Of a stretch of 64,000 bases of DNA, positions 1 through 20,100 are shown piece by piece. The notes beneath the pieces were generated by a model. That model was not told the origin of the DNA. It did no database searches and worked only from the letters and a program-made list of their open reading frames with translations. The number at the start of each line of letters is the position of its first letter. Position 1 is the stretch's first letter. Position numbers and translations under genes: made by a program. Where the stretch lies: NCBI GenBank assembly GCA_031213475.1, contig JARUPZ010000002.1:5775049-5839048 (forward strand), written 5' to 3'. This stretch comes from Nereocystis luetkeana (Eukaryota > Sar > Phaeophyceae > Laminariales > Laminariaceae).

Positions 1-3000
1 ACCCAGAGGACGGGATAATTATCTGGGGGTTCGGCACAGGGCGACAGGACCACGTGTTGGCACACGGCAAAGCAGAAGGTGAGGGTGCCCATTCTTCATT
101 TTTCAGTTTCAGAAAAGAAAATCACCTGCAATGGCACCAAGTCACACAAACGCCCACGAGTCTAGCTCTACTTGGTGGTGATCTGGACCAATCGGGCTTC
201 GACATGGGAACATTGCGAGATTGTGGATAGGAACATCGAGGCCCCCATGGGGCACGCCAAGTTAAAATAACAAAAATTCAAAACAGCGTACAGTGAATAT
301 AGAGCACTCCTCTTGTGAACCCTCTTGGCATTAGACGAGCAGGGACAGTAAACTGTGGAAACAGGAGGGCAGCGCACATTTGTTTTGTGCGCTGGCAGGC
401 AGAGGTCACGATCGAGGGTGAATTGATATACTCTCCTTCGCGGCGAGATTTTCTCTTTCCAATGCAACCCAGCCGCAGATTGCCGAAAGGAGAGCTTCGA
501 CGCTATGCAAAATACCATATTGGCACCGTTAGATATATGCTTGTTTAGCGGCTTCGACGTCGGAAAACGACTTTGCATCCGGCGCTGCTTTATCACAACA
601 AACTACAGGGTATCATCCCTTTGCACCGCACAGATACTTCTTCACCGCGTGGACCCATTGCATTTTTCCTGCCCTCGCACTGCCCGTCAGGTCTAGTGAG
701 CAGCGTGGCAGCCCTTTTATTTCTGGATCCTTACCCCCTTCTTTTGGCCACCTACGCCGACGGGGCAATTCGGGTGTGGGGGGTCAAGGGAAGCCCCCTC
801 AAAGGCTTGCTGGTCCTCACGTTTCCCAACCAGGCACCAACGGAGGCGTACTTTTGGGGTGATGAAGATGCTGAATACCCCCTGCTGAGGTACACTGCCA
901 TGTTCAGGAGAATGTTTGCTTTACGGCCAGTTTTATCCTCGGTCAAGTCAGGTTACCGTCAGAACTCTATGTTGCTCCCAGCGACCGCGCTGTGAACAGC
1001 GAGTAACCTACGGTTGGGTAGTGGTCCTGTGGAAATATCCCTACGATATACTCTGCACCCTGGAACTCAGATGCGCAGACCCAACCCAGCGACTCGTCAA
1101 GGTATTCCACCCCTCCCCCTCGTCTCCGTGTAAACCCAACACACGCGTAGGTATAAACCTTCCGCCGAAGAACTTGTAGCAGCGGACGAGGAAAAGATAA
1201 CCGCGGATGGAGACCAAGAAGTAGGACCGACTTCGAGAGAAAACGGGCAGGATGAGGCAGAGGCATGGGGGGCGACAGAGCACCCTACGACAGAAGATGC
1301 ACGGGCGACGTCTTCTGTGAAAGGGCAGAGTGGCAGCAAAAGTAGCAGAGGGAACGCTGACACTGGTCAAGCCACGGAGCTCCGGGGGGAAGAAGAAGAA
1401 GACGACGAACACAAGTTTTCCGAATGGAAGGTCCATCCGCGCTGGACGCCTCGGAAGGACACGGCTCTTCAGGTATCTCAGTGTAGCCTCCCGACGGCTT
1501 AATTACCGGTGATCGGATCAAAGTAAGTATTTTTGCATGAACCAGAACAGCGAGCGAGGTGGCATCCCTCCTGTCTGAACGTGATACAGTCCGTCTTAAG
1601 CGAACCAGAACGCGCCCAACGTGACATCCCTCCTGCCATATCTTCACATGATACGGCTACGTGAAAAAGCGGTGGTACTTCTCGACAATGTCGCGACAGA
1701 CACTCCCACGCGCTCTTCGACACATGTTTTCCTCTTGCAAGGTTCTCAGCGCACAATGGCACCCCGAGACAGCTTGCCTTTTCACGGGGGACGAAACAGG
1801 AAGGTTGCGGTGTTGGAGCCTCCAGAGAGTTTTGGAAACACTCGGGGTGGATCCCGTGCGGGAGGTCGCAGTTGGATATGCCGATTCCTATCGAGGTGGA
1901 AACCGAAGTCAGGGGGGGATGGGAACCTCGCGGAAGGACAGTGCGGAAACGAAAAACGAAAAGGTAGGCACGCAGCTTGCGAATCTAGGCAAGCACTGTA
2001 AAACCGCAAACGCCGAGTAATTGAGGACTGGGGGCTGTTGGAGACAGCGTAGACTGCCATGAAAATGAGGCGTGGTGAATACTGTTTGCCCCAATGGCGT
2101 GGAACTCTCTTTTTTAGTTGAACCAAAACTAATCTTGGAGGTTGGGCCCCTACGGCCCAGTATATACCTATGGCATACCCCTCCTCAACCCGTGCCCTCG
2201 GCTACGCTCTTACTGGCTACTGGCACAAACACGCCCATTGGTTTGACAGGAGATGCACGGGACACAAAAAGGAAGCATACTCCAAAGGATGGGGAGCGCG
2301 ACGACAATGACAGCGAAACAGGTTTGGCTGCAGCCATTTTTCATCCACAACAGTATTCTGTATGCGGAGCGTCCGCAGTAGTAGAAGCTCGCTAAGTGAA
2401 ACCACCTCAGTAAAACCTAGCTAGAACGGGGATCTGCCGTTGGAAGGGGGGTGTATCCTTGCACTAAGATCTCGTACGGAGACATGCAAGCGACGTACGT
2501 CCTAGGCGCCTACCTTGCCCCGGCCGAAGAAGACGGCCGATCAAGTGTGAGTATTTCGTTCTGTAGCGTATAGCTTTCATTCCACGACATGAGGGAGTCA
2601 AGCAGAGGATATGACTTCAAGGTATGCCACCGTACGAGCCAATCCCATCTCCATTTTTTTTGTCGCTTCCGTCGCACAGGTCTCCAGTGACATGGTGGAT
2701 TTCCGATGGGGCGCGGAAGGTGCGCACGAGGATGCAATCGGGCTAGTCGTTCTTGTGCCCACAGACCCCCCCGCGCTGCTCACGAGTGGAGGAGATCGTT
2801 GCGTGAAGGCGTGGACGTTAGACGGCAGGCCGCAAGGGATGCTTCTGCAAGGGCTCGCCCCACATGCGCCAAACCCGCGATGGTCCTTCAGGTACAAAAT
2901 GCTTCGCCTCTGGCATTTTCACGTACTACCGTGGTCAGTGGGTCATTGGTTTGCACATGGTTTTGGTAATGTTCGTCTTGTGGCAGAGCAAATGCTTCGT

Positions 3001-4769
3001 ATTTTCGTCTCGTGACCAACTGTTTACCTCTGTGTTTAGACCAAGACCACAGCGTTCCACGCACCTAGGTGGGCAAAAAAATATTTGAGATACACTAAAA
3101 TGTCGACTGGGTGGAGTGCACAAAAACAGTTGTTCTCCGCTGTCCACTCCTCTCTCCAGTGTGAACGTCGAAGCTATGGCGCACGCAGAAGTATCCGAAG
3201 CCAAGACAGTGCTTGCACGAATCGACGAGCGAAAAGCCAGCAAGATGGCAGCAGCTGCGCAAGCAGCGGAGCAGGGGACAACGTTCCCAGACCCTGTGCC
3301 ACAACACCGCCCACACCACCGCCCCAACCACCACCACCACCACCATCACCATCACCACCACACTCGAAAACGCCGCAGCTCCGGTAGCAGATCTCTCCCT
3401 CCTGCAGAAGCGTCCCCACTCAAGAAGGCGCAGCTGTTGCGGCAACAGAGGGAAAGCACAGCCTCCACCGCTGCTGCACAGGAGAAAGCTGCAAATGGGG
3501 CGCGTAACGACGCCGGTGGGCTAGCGGTACCAGATCTCAAGGAGACCGGTAGACATGGAGGGCGACCCGAGGATGACAAGGAAGGTGACGGGAGCATTGG
3601 AGGCTCTGCTTTTCGGGGGGACGCTCGCTCCATGGCGTTGGAGGCGACGTCGGAAGGATTGGGGGGGTACAGCAGGCGCAGTTGTTCGAGCGAAGGGGCG
3701 AGGTGTGTTGGTTGTCACGCCATGCGGTAGTTGACCCGAGGCGACGCGTGAATCTTCCTTTCCGTGAAATAGATCACTATCCTTTCGACTATCAACGCAC
3801 TCCAGGGGCCTCCTTCGCTAACAAAACTCACGGGAGTGTCCTTTCCCCCTCAAGCAACCCCACCACCATGAATTTGACCGAGTACAACAGGAAATACGCA
3901 CTGTATACCATTGCACACTGCAAGTGTACAACGCCTTGGTGACCAAGAATTTCTTTACACCCGCCTGCCTCGCAACACGCTATTTTTTCAAAGCAGTTGC
4001 TCCACGTCTTCGAGGAGCCTTGGCGATAGGCACACGGACCGGCCATCGGTAGTGCCTCCGTCTCCAGGTCGACGGCGCGGGGGGGCTGTAGCGGGCATTT
4101 CAAGCATCGTCGAGAGGATGGGCAAGGTCAGCGCATTACTATACAAACGGATAGAAGTGACAACCGGCAGAAGCGACGCTTTCGAACCAAACTTTGGACC
4201 GCGAAAGATTAGAAGAACGCCACAAAAACCGTGGTCATACTTCTCCAGCAGTCACCATGGGGTACACGTCATGTTCTGTCCTGGTGCTACAGTAGGCAGA
4301 ACTTTCGTCCGACTACAAGGCATGATACGACGTAGTGCAACCCCTTCTGACGCAACCACGCCCTTGTCTATACCTCATGACCATTTTCGTACCGGCAACG
4401 ATCAAAGTTAATCGTGCCCCCCGGATTTATTGCAAGGGCGACAGCGAATCGGTAGGGCATCGACCACAAGGATCCCTCCCCTCGTTCCGTGCATGTTATT
4501 CCCTCATCAACCGAGTGCATGTGAGTTCATCAGACTCTTTCCACCGTACGCAACTGCTACCACCGCAGCTTCTGGACGAGGCGGAAACCTTCTCCGATGC
4601 CCACACCAACCGCTTCGGCGGTCGTCGCTCGAATGTCTCCGACTTCATCAAAGGAGCCGTGCTGGAACACCCGCGCAGAGACAATGGTAGCATCAAGAGC
4701 AGCAGCAGCGGCACGACCCTTGGGCCCGGTAGCGGCGGCGGAAACTTAGAGCTTCGAGGTCAACGATAA
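1..4769 (+). CDS. WD40-repeat protein, WDR49-like (5' partial)
   Basis: A multi-exon gene entering from the left edge. Readable exons are <3-78, 691-889, 1151-1472, 1742-1963, 2469-2546, 2680-2891, 3160 to at most 3730, and the last exon 4569-4769 ending in TAA. At least three WD40 blades are visible: one across exons 1-2 ending DGAIRVWG, one in exon 4 (ETGRLRCWSL) and one in exon 6 (GDRCVKAWTLDG followed by LLQGLAP and NPRWSF). After the blades comes a charged, low-complexity tail with a run of about eleven histidines (3328-3361) and a Ser/Gly-rich C-terminus. The blade wording recalls large ciliary or cytoskeletal WD proteins of the WDR49/WDR64 type; that assignment is a family impression, not a search result. 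WD40 propellers are protein-binding scaffolds. Exons between 1964 and 2468 and between 3160 and 4568 are not settled. Exon 2 to 3 joins in phase through a weak acceptor at 1150. Confidence 0.72.
3328..3361 (+). repeat. Poly-histidine coding CAC/CAT trinucleotide run
   Basis: A run of CAC and CAT codons inside the WD40-protein tail encodes about eleven consecutive histidines after a His/Pro-rich lead-in. It is a trinucleotide-type low-complexity tract and is expected to vary in length between strains. Confidence 0.85.
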
Positions 4770-5861
4770 ACCAATTGCCAGCGTCAGCGGGGTCGGTATT
4801 TAGGGTAAGAGTTATAGGGTGTTACCTCTCTAAGAGACCCTACGTGGCGCTACTGCCTGATGAAAATGAAGAGGGGGGAGGCTTGCGATTTCGTTGAATT
4901 GTTGTCCCTTAAGCTGGGGGCTTTTCGATATGCCCGGTGGAAGAGCGATGAGGAATTCTTAAAATTATAAAATACGTCAGTTGTGAGTTCAACTGATTAA
5001 ATAGTTGATACTCAACTTTGCAAGTTGGGTAATGCCCATGTTCCATACCAGTATTTCATTCATGTCCTTTTACAGCAGTTTCATAGAAAGCAGCCTGCAA
5101 CTGCGGGCATCGCTGCTTCTCCTATACCGGTGTGATGTAAATTCATACTGGTATCTCCGATGGCTTGGTGATATCTGATAGGGCGGGAATCGCTGCCAAG
5201 GAATACTGCGCAGTATATGGCGCATCTCCTTCCTACTCAGGCGCCCTAGTTCGGCGATTGCTGCTCCGCGCTGCCTGAAACAGCAGGAAGCCAACCGTCC
5301 CAGGCCTTGCGACTATAATAGCACAAGACAGAACCCGTTACGCTCACACGGCAAGAGTACGGCGTATCGATGCGAATCATGCGCTGCATATCCAAGCCAA
5401 ATAGTGCCACGTGAACCAAAAGTACCCTTAATACTTCTCAAGAGTGACTGAGGTGTTGCACGGGTCCAGCCGCAACCGGTCCTTTAATGGCATTCGCTCA
5501 CGTAGAGGGGTTCTTGTTTTGGGTGATTTGCTTTCGCAAACTTGCAAAGTTCGCATACTTCAAACTCTTCTTTTGTCGATTCTGACCCTGCATCGCCAGT
5601 ACGTCACCACAGCGAGCCTTCGTTTGAATGCACGGCACCGTATACCATGCCTGCTGTCCCCGTGCCCCTCATTCCACCCTAGTCGGCTTTTCCGTACAAA
5701 CCACTTGCCAACAAAAGCGCAATATCAGTACGAGTATCTAGTCGATCGAGATTGGGCTGAAGTCGTAGGCATCGTACAACGTCAGACGGCGAGCGAAACA
5801 GTACTACCGTAACACAATAAAGAGTGCATACCTCGAGTTATGCTCAGCCCAACACCAACAG
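4770..5861. other. Intergenic gap between convergent genes
   Basis: The gap lies between the WD40 stop at 4769 and the AAA ATPase stop at 5862, two convergent genes. It holds one copy of the dispersed hairpin repeat (4961-5030). The open frame at 5444-5812 on + has no recognisable domain and weak composition, so I do not call it a gene. Both 3' untranslated regions presumably lie here. Confidence 0.6.
4961..5030 (+). repeat. Dispersed hairpin repeat, copy a
   Basis: About 70 bp sharing the words TACGTCAG, TGTGAGTTCAACTGAT and ACTCAACTTTGCAAG with copies at 13372, 23421 (reverse) and 61391. The arms GAGTTCAACT (4985-4994) and AGTTGATACTC (5003-5013) form an imperfect inverted repeat around an AT-rich loop. 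No coding potential is seen. It may be the remnant of a non-autonomous element. Confidence 0.7.
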
Positions 5862-8800
5862 CTATAGCACCCTCTGCTGTATGCTACGCAGGTCGCTCCC
5901 GTCTACTAACTCCCCCAAATCGGGCGCTAGCTCGTCACGGAAGTCTTCCTGCAGCTGCCTTTCGGTGCAGGCCTGTCCCCGTTCTTCCCCGTCGTCTCCG
6001 TGTCCTTCCCCCCGATCTTCCTCACTCCGGTGCAAGTCTCCGATGAGTTCGTTTTCCACGAGCTCGCCGCACATGGACTCTGAGTCTTGACCCGTGTTCA
6101 GCGTCGCTGAGTTTCCCATTAGGGTCGAGTAGGCCGTATCTGCAGTCCATGCAGACGCCGTCGGATAAAAAAAGACATAACGTATTCAGGAGCACAAAAC
6201 ATAAATCGAGCGAGGAACAAATATCAAAACGATGTTCATAGTCCCTTCAAGGAGCAAGAAGCGAGCAAAGAGGTCCGTCCGGAGAATTCCAACAGCAGCT
6301 TCACGATATGTTCAGATATTGTTGCAATCGATGTGCACGGCGGACACCATGCGATTGCTTACCGCAGTCGGACATCTGGACCGGCCTCAGCATCACTGGC
6401 CCTCCTCCCGATGGCTGCTGCATGACAGCTCTCTCCAGTCCACCTTGTTGCTCGTACAGGGAGCGCACAGGGCCCATACAAGCCTCTTTGCAAAGGCTCT
6501 GACGAACCGGGGTAACAAATTAAGCAGGCACAACAGACATAGAAGAAGCTATGATTTTCTCGAGGCACGCTGTCCGTGCGTTGGGTTAGCGGCGGCATCT
6601 CGTACATAAAATCACACCCCGGTATTTCGTACATGGAATAATATATCAGGATATCTGTTTGGGATGATTCACCTCGCTGTCCGGAACTCTAAACAATTGT
6701 GTATTTATACTACAGTATATAAATACCCAACGGTCCTTACCTTTTCGTACAGGGTGGTATGGTAGTTACATGCATACCGTACGGTCCTTAAACTTCTGGA
6801 TAGAGTGATATGATAATACCTTTACATCGAAACATTGTCTTCTCGCCCTCCGGCTGCTGTACATACCAATAATGTTTTTTTTTAAGCCACATCGAGGTGT
6901 CCATCCGTACGGGAAATTCCCATTTATTTTGATGAAATAAATATATATAATCGTGCGGTACAGTACACGCACTCGCACATGAGAAAACAAACTGTCGCAT
7001 AATGCTAGAGTACGTGCTACGCACTGGGTACTATAGCCCTAGCCCATCCTGATAGGCCGCAATAGCAGAATATATGGAAGCTTCAGGGAAACACCGGTTC
7101 CATGAATTACCGTAGAACCTGAATCGAAGATGCGACTCCTCAAAACCCACTTCCATACGCCAATATTATATTTTCGGAATCCACGACATTCGAGTCAGCG
7201 CAACTCCACGGAGAGAAGCACAAGGAAGAGCACCTAAGCACAAACGAGGCTTCGCCCATTTGTCCGTGCCCTGTATTCCACCATATGGCTCGGGGTCTTC
7301 TATGTGGTCGACAGAACCCTCTCCGGGGTCTAATGGCGACCACCTAAGCCCTCCAAACACCGATACCCTCCCTCGTATTGCAAGTGTACCTTGATATCCG
7401 AGCCAGACCATCCGGGAATGCGATCGGCGAGGCTCGTAACCTGTTTGTCGTCGAGGCAGTGCTGGATACCATCCAGGAATGTGGCGATCATTTCAATTCG
7501 TTCCTTGTGGCTCGGCGGACCAACGAAGATACGGCTGTGGAAACGCCGAAGCAGGGCGATGTCGATATCATCTGGCAAGAGTACAACATCACACCGAAAG
7601 CGAGAGGAACGAGTCTTATACTGGTCCATAGTGCAGACGTGACTCACGTGCCTCGTTGTAGTGGGAGGGGCAAGTGGGTTCAAGATACTTAGTACCAGGT
7701 ACGCTTGAATCTATTGATGAAGGCAGTATAATATGCCCCGTAGTTTGCGAGGTTTCCATTCACAAAAAAAAACCCAGGGATAAAAAAAAAGTGTGAGAAC
7801 GTGAATCACAAGCGCACAGGTCAGGGCGACTGAGTCACTCCAAAACTCGCTGCGATGGAACGCGCCGTCAATAGACGACGATGGGTCGACATCAGGCATA
7901 CACCACCGGCATACCTCACAATATGATAACTTCGAGGTGTTTCGCGCACGCGCTGCCGGTGTCCTCTAGGCGAACGCAGCTACACTACGAGTAAGCCTCC
8001 ACAGTAGTGCAATGGCGCCAGCATAACCCTCCATGTGGGGTTACGGGATTGCTCTTTCGGAGTCAGAGCCTTCCCCTTCCGCATGTCAGCTCACCCATGC
8101 GGTTTGTGGCGGCGATGACGACGACCTGATCTTTCGGGCGAAGCTGAGAAGTTTGCAGGAGGAGCTCGGCTAGTAGGCGACGAGATTGCACTGGAGAGTG
8201 CCACAGCAAGCGAGGAGCACGGACCAGCGCGGCACGGGGTCCGGAATAATTGAGATCCCACTCGTGGACTCGTGGTACAATGCTAGAAGCATTGCCAACC
8301 ATCAGACATCAAGACACCAAACACCCTCACACTCAAGGATACTGAAGGCATACGACGAAACGTTTTCAGTACCTTACCGTTACATTGGAATTCGACCGTG
8401 TACAGAGATATCCCAAAAAGGTGTAAAGGTGCAAAAAGTAAGCACAGCCAGCCAGACAGACACCGACAGGTAGTACGGAGGTGTTCACACACCCGATAAC
8501 GTCTCGAGTTGGCAGCGTTCATGGGTGGGTTGCTGGCGGCAACGGCGGCAATGGCCCTTGCAACCCGAGCAAGGGCTCATGCACCACAGCCCTTGAAGTC
8601 GTACGTGTACATACACCTAGTACACCCAAGTGCTCTCACCATCGTCTTGTGCGTCTCGACTCGGAGCCTGCGTCAAACACGAGCGGAAGAGTGGTACGGG
8701 GCAGGCCTGTTGATACGAACACAGGTTCACTCTTATGTCGGGTTGGCTGATGCAAACTGGACGAGAGCAGCTTCGCATTGGGTTCATAGCGAGCGGAAAC

Positions 8801-11800
8801 TAGGGCCAACGTGCTGAACACATCTACGACACTACTACCGTGTAGTGCTCCCCATCGAATCATAATATTGTTTGCTGTTGTAGCCGAGTGTATACACCAA
8901 CCTACCAGGGCGTCCAGCTCGTCCAAAAAAATGATGGAGGGCTTGCTTTGCTTGGCGTCGTCGAAGAGCTGATGGAGCACTCGTTCGCTTTCCCCTGCCG
9001 AAACGTTCGGTGGAGATATTAAAAGCAAAAATGTGTGACTGGCACAAGAAGTGATTTGGCGCCGAAGAACACGCGGTGTGGCCTAAAGGGCCTGCCCACT
9101 TTTTCCCTCAAATGCGGATTGATACGTTGGCGTCAAATAGACGGACCCACACACGCAACCTGGCGACTACTATCATACAGGTGGTGGGCGCATTCTCTGT
9201 TCGCAAACGCACCCTGATACTTGGAAAGGATCGAGCTTGGGGTCACCGAGTAGAACGCGGCCCCGGCCTCCTGGCTGGCGGCCTGGGCGATGGTCGTCTT
9301 GCCAGTACCTGGAGGTCCATGCAGGAGAACATTGTTTCCTGACGACCTGATACCAGCTGAAAGACATGAAACAACGCGAAGGATGGGGATAGTGTGCGCA
9401 GGTGGGAGAGTGCATACTAACATACGGCCCCGAAGATTGAGCTAGACACAACAAACACCGCTCCTCCAGCTGCAGACAGCAGCTTCAATTACTGCGGTGT
9501 TCTATTACTCGCGCCACTGACATCGTTCACAACCGTGTGCAAATACTCAAGTAAATCGTGATGCATACGTGGGCGTACGATCTTGAGCAGAAGCTATCAA
9601 GCGGGGGCACAAGTCGGACGTGTGCTTCTCGCGTGCTGCTACGTACAATAGCACCGTGCTTCAAGTGTAGAACTTCCCGTATATATTTTCGCAACGAAAT
9701 ATACTCCAGGGGCATCACAGTACTAAACACAAACTCAGATAGCTATGGTCAGTTGTGAATATAAGGTGATAATAAGTCGACATCTATCTCGCTGTCATTC
9801 ACACATCGTACCGAATAGGGAGTTTCTTGCCTCCTCCGATAACTTGAGCGGCAAAACAACGTGCTCGAAAAGGGCCCTCTTGGCCGTTGCATTGCCAACT
9901 ATGGAGTCGAACGTGAGAGCATCGTCGGAGTCCCACGCAGTCGGTGCGGTGCTAAAAGCTTGAGTAGACTGCCCTGAAGCGGGCATCACTCCGGCAGCAA
10001 GGGCGCCTTCGCATCCACGGCCGACCCCGATAGTTTTTCCCGGGGAGGGAGATTGCTGAACAGAAAGTGCGCGGACGGTATGGAGTCCAGCGGCCGCATA
10101 AGGCTGTCTGTCATCCTCATGAGTCAATAGTACGCCATGCTTCCGAGTATTGACTTAAAGACGATCATGTTACCGATCAGCGACTCGGTATGCTACTGGC
10201 TACTGTTGTAGGGCAGTACCTATCGCCGACACGGCCCCTCGATGGAGATTGCATAGTCAAATTTGATATCCAATGAAGCATACAATAATTCCTCAATCAA
10301 CTTATATACGAAAGCAAACTTGGCACTGATTACAACCCCACGTACTCTCCAAAACACGCACAACATGACAATGATTGCATGGAGATACCCCACGCACGAC
10401 TATATAGAGCCAACTTGTTCTGCCATGCCCACGGCGTCAACCACTACATATTTTTTGACTAATTCCGTAAAGATAAGCTACATGCTGTTACACTGGCAAT
10501 TGGCTGGCTGTAGGCAGCGCCAATGAACGTCAATGGCCTGCTTTTCCCTAAAAAAACTCTTCATTTTTAAGCTTCGACGGTCTTCCATAGATGCACGTAT
10601 TTATTTGGATATCGTGCCGAAAGTAGATACCAGGTACCTGGTACTGGTATTAATAGTTTGGTATGATGAATCGTATCGGACGCATTTTGGGCCCCATCGC
10701 CTGGTATGCCGGACTGTATGTGATTATATGTAAAACCTACCTGGTACAGCAGTATGATTATCAACAATAAAAAAAACAATAATTGGTTGTCACCGATCAA
10801 CAAAAAATCTCAACACAACCAGCAACACCCACCGGTAGCGATGCATCCTTGCTACTGATATCTATCGATTGCCTTGCAGTCTTCCTCAGCGACTGCCGTT
10901 TGACTCGGATGGACCGGGCGAGGATACTTCTGCAAAGCTCCAGCGATGCCGAGTACCTTCCTGCAAACGGTGATAGGAGGAGTAGTGGAACATACGGCGG
11001 GGCAGTGTAGTTCGTGTGCGTTCTCAGTGCGAGCAAGCTGCGGTGAAGGGAGACGCACCAAGGGTAGGTACACAACAACGCTAAATCCGCGAAAATAATT
11101 TGACCTTACCTAGCTCCGTGTCGAAGGAGGGAAGCTGAACTATCAGGTCCAGGATGCCCTTAGCCTTGACCAGATCATCATAGCCAACGAACCCAGCAAG
11201 GTTGAGAGCAGCTGGGTCGGCTGGTGGGGGATCCGCTCCGAAGCCGGCAAGCCCTGAACTGGCCTGCTTGCATTCGCGGCATCCCGAGATGACGATGTGC
11301 GGTGGGATCTTGTGTTTGTCTGACGGCTCGCCAGCTTGCGCGGCAGTATCTTCCTACGCTTAGATCGCGATCGTGCATGCTCTTCTGCAAGCACTTCTCT
11401 GGGAATCGATGGCAACATGTATGTCTGCATGTGCTACGCTACACGTGTCAACATGCTGTCTAGTTGCATGTGCGGAAGACTATTTTTCAAACATTTTAAA
11501 ATTCAAACCGGTGTGTACACACTCAAACACGGATATTTCGAAACAGGTAGTGTTGCCAACCAGGGATATTTCGCATACCAGCAAGCGAGCGCGACTGGCA
11601 ATGCCTCTCACCAGGACAGCGGTCTTCTTCAGGAGAGATAGAATAGATGCCATCCTAGTACACTGCGCTTGGAGCCGGAAGCAGGACTGGTGTTTTTCGG
11701 CGTTTGGTGGTCCGTGGAGTTCAACCTTAGATAGTAGCTTTATGCACTTAGTATTACGGGGATTTTAGATAACTATCACATCTTCCCTGTACCATAGCGT

Positions 11801-12050
11801 GAGCGCACCCATTGAACTCTCGTCTGATGGTTTGCTGTTGGTCTCTTGCGCGAGGTTTGACCGCATTCTTGCACAGCTGGTCCACCTCCGCGACGAAAGC
11901 AACCGCTTTGCTATTGATCTCAATCGCACTGGCAACGAAACCCTCCAGCGCAAGCACGAGCACGCCAAACCCGATCATGTCTGCAGCAGCACCGAGGGGA
12001 ACATCAGCTCGAGACGACTCGGAGGTACGTAGCAACACACACACGTCCAT
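5862..12050 (-). CDS. AAA ATPase, meiotic clade (spastin/katanin/fidgetin-like)
   Basis: Ten exons, 5' to 3': 12050-11793, 11353-11110, 10960-10833, 10139-9812, 9356-9213, 8994-8902, 8190-8095, 7571-7390, 6498-6363, 6139-5862; phases agree and give 628 residues. The AAA core spans about 285-575: Walker A GPPGTGKT (333-340), Walker B SIIFLDELDAL with D392/E393, sensor-1 VVVIAATNR (N428), arginine-finger region LLRRF, and a C-terminal part with SGSDIK, SLCKEACMGPVRSLYEQQ and LRPVQMSDC that is typical of the meiotic clade, whose members use ATP to remodel partners such as microtubules or ESCRT-III. The segment between Walker B and sensor 1 is shorter than usual, so it matches no named member closely. 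Exons 1-3 encode a helical region that is not recognised; the start at 12050 is the first ATG of that exon. An acidic 90-residue tail follows the AAA module. The first three exons are less certain than the rest. Confidence 0.82.
6499..7389 (-). other. Long intron of the AAA ATPase gene
   Basis: An 891-bp intron joins SGSDIK to SLCKEACMG in phase 0, with a GTACAC donor and a TCAG acceptor on the minus strand. It is AT-rich around 6690-6960. Nothing else is recognisable. Confidence 0.8.
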
Positions 12051-12207
12051 CTCACCGCGTGATAACGTGATAACTGAGAACCCCCCGACCGTGACGGCAT
12101 GCTGCTGAGGCAGCTACTGTAGGTGTGTTGACTTTGGTTCTAGCTCCAGCACGACCGAGCAGCTGCGACAGCAATTCGGGGTGGCAGAGGGAGTCGGTTC
12201 ACATCGT
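12051..12207. promoter_or_regulatory. Bidirectional promoter region (AAA ATPase / malic enzyme)
   Basis: Only 157 bp separate the two divergent start codons, so the core promoters and 5' untranslated regions of both genes must overlap or sit inside the neighbouring transcription unit. A direct repeat GTGATAACGTGATAAC occupies 12059-12074. No TATA box is evident. If the AAA gene has an additional upstream exon the spacing would change. Confidence 0.55.
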
Positions 12208-19229
<7,022 letters not shown>

Positions 19230-19319
19230 AGACCCCTCGGTTTTTTCCTGAGCATGATGCACCGGCACGCCGACTGAGAAGCTCACTCGCACGGACATCG
19301 CTTATTCGTACCACAATAG

Positions 19320-19570
19320 CCGGCGTCCCCGGTGGCTTGGTAGGTGGTCAGCGTGCCTATCAAGATCAATTTCGTGGGTTCGAGTCTCACCGAGTCCATG
19401 CTCGTAGGGACTTTTTCTCGCCTAAAAATTGATTGGCGGAAAGCTCGAAAGCGTGAGATAGCTACATTCGATGAAAATCGACGAGCAGTGGGAATGCTGA
19501 ACCCTATGCGCGACAAAAAATAATGGCACGTACCGGGGGGGAGAAGGACGACACCTGTGACCACGGCTTG
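19320..19570 (+). mobile_element. tRNA-derived SINE-like element, copy 1
   Basis: The 5' part has a tRNA-like A box (GGCTTGGTAGGTGG, 19332-) and B box (GGTTCGAGTCT, 19378-19388). The body contains AAAGCGTGAGATA-like words, TCGACGAGCAGTGGGAATG and ACCCTATGCGCGA. The 3' part is GGCACGTACCGGGGGG followed by CACCTGTGACCACGGCTTG. The same body and tail recur at 53888-54128 and, inverted, at 38912-39170. The tRNA-like part does not fold as a sound cloverleaf, so it is a derivative and not a gene. Confidence 0.72.
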
Positions 19571-20100
19571 TCCAGAAGATCGCCGAGGGTTGAAGCTCCT
19601 ACGAGTTAGGCTGGAAAGTAGAAGTGAAGAAAAAATAGCATTACAGTCGTCCGCGTGTAAGTTATGGCGTAGTACGAACGCACTGTGGGGCTTGCGGGCG
19701 TGCCGTTATCATGTACCGATCGTATCGCGTACATGTTCAGCATCGCAGTTTTTCTGCCCTATGCGTAGATCTTGGCACGAAGGTATCGTCTCAGAAATGT
19801 CGCCTATCGGGTTGAACCGCTATATACTGTGTTGGTAATGCCACGTCCATATGCGCACATGCTAGGAAATTGCTGTGAAGTCGTTCTGTTCTACGCGTGC
19901 CAACCACCTTAGGGGGTGTGAGCAGGGCGGCGGTAGAGATGTGGCTTCGCGTTCATGCGAATACGCTCTTATTTTTGGAGCAAAATGCTCGGGTCGGTTG
20001 CGCCACATTGGAGGGGTTGAAGAGAGGACCAGTAATGACCACGAGGTGCTGTACGTGAGTTAGGTTGCAGTAAAACGTCAGAATCCAAGACACGTACGTA

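Noticed and set aside
2072-2398. An exon of the WD40 gene covering this whole open frame
   Set aside because: Its frame cannot be joined in phase to exon 1742-1963 with a normal acceptor; part of it may still be exonic in another frame.
19332-19400. A tRNA gene downstream of malic enzyme
   Set aside because: The T arm is plausible but the acceptor and anticodon arms do not fold, and the sequence continues into a body shared by two other dispersed copies.
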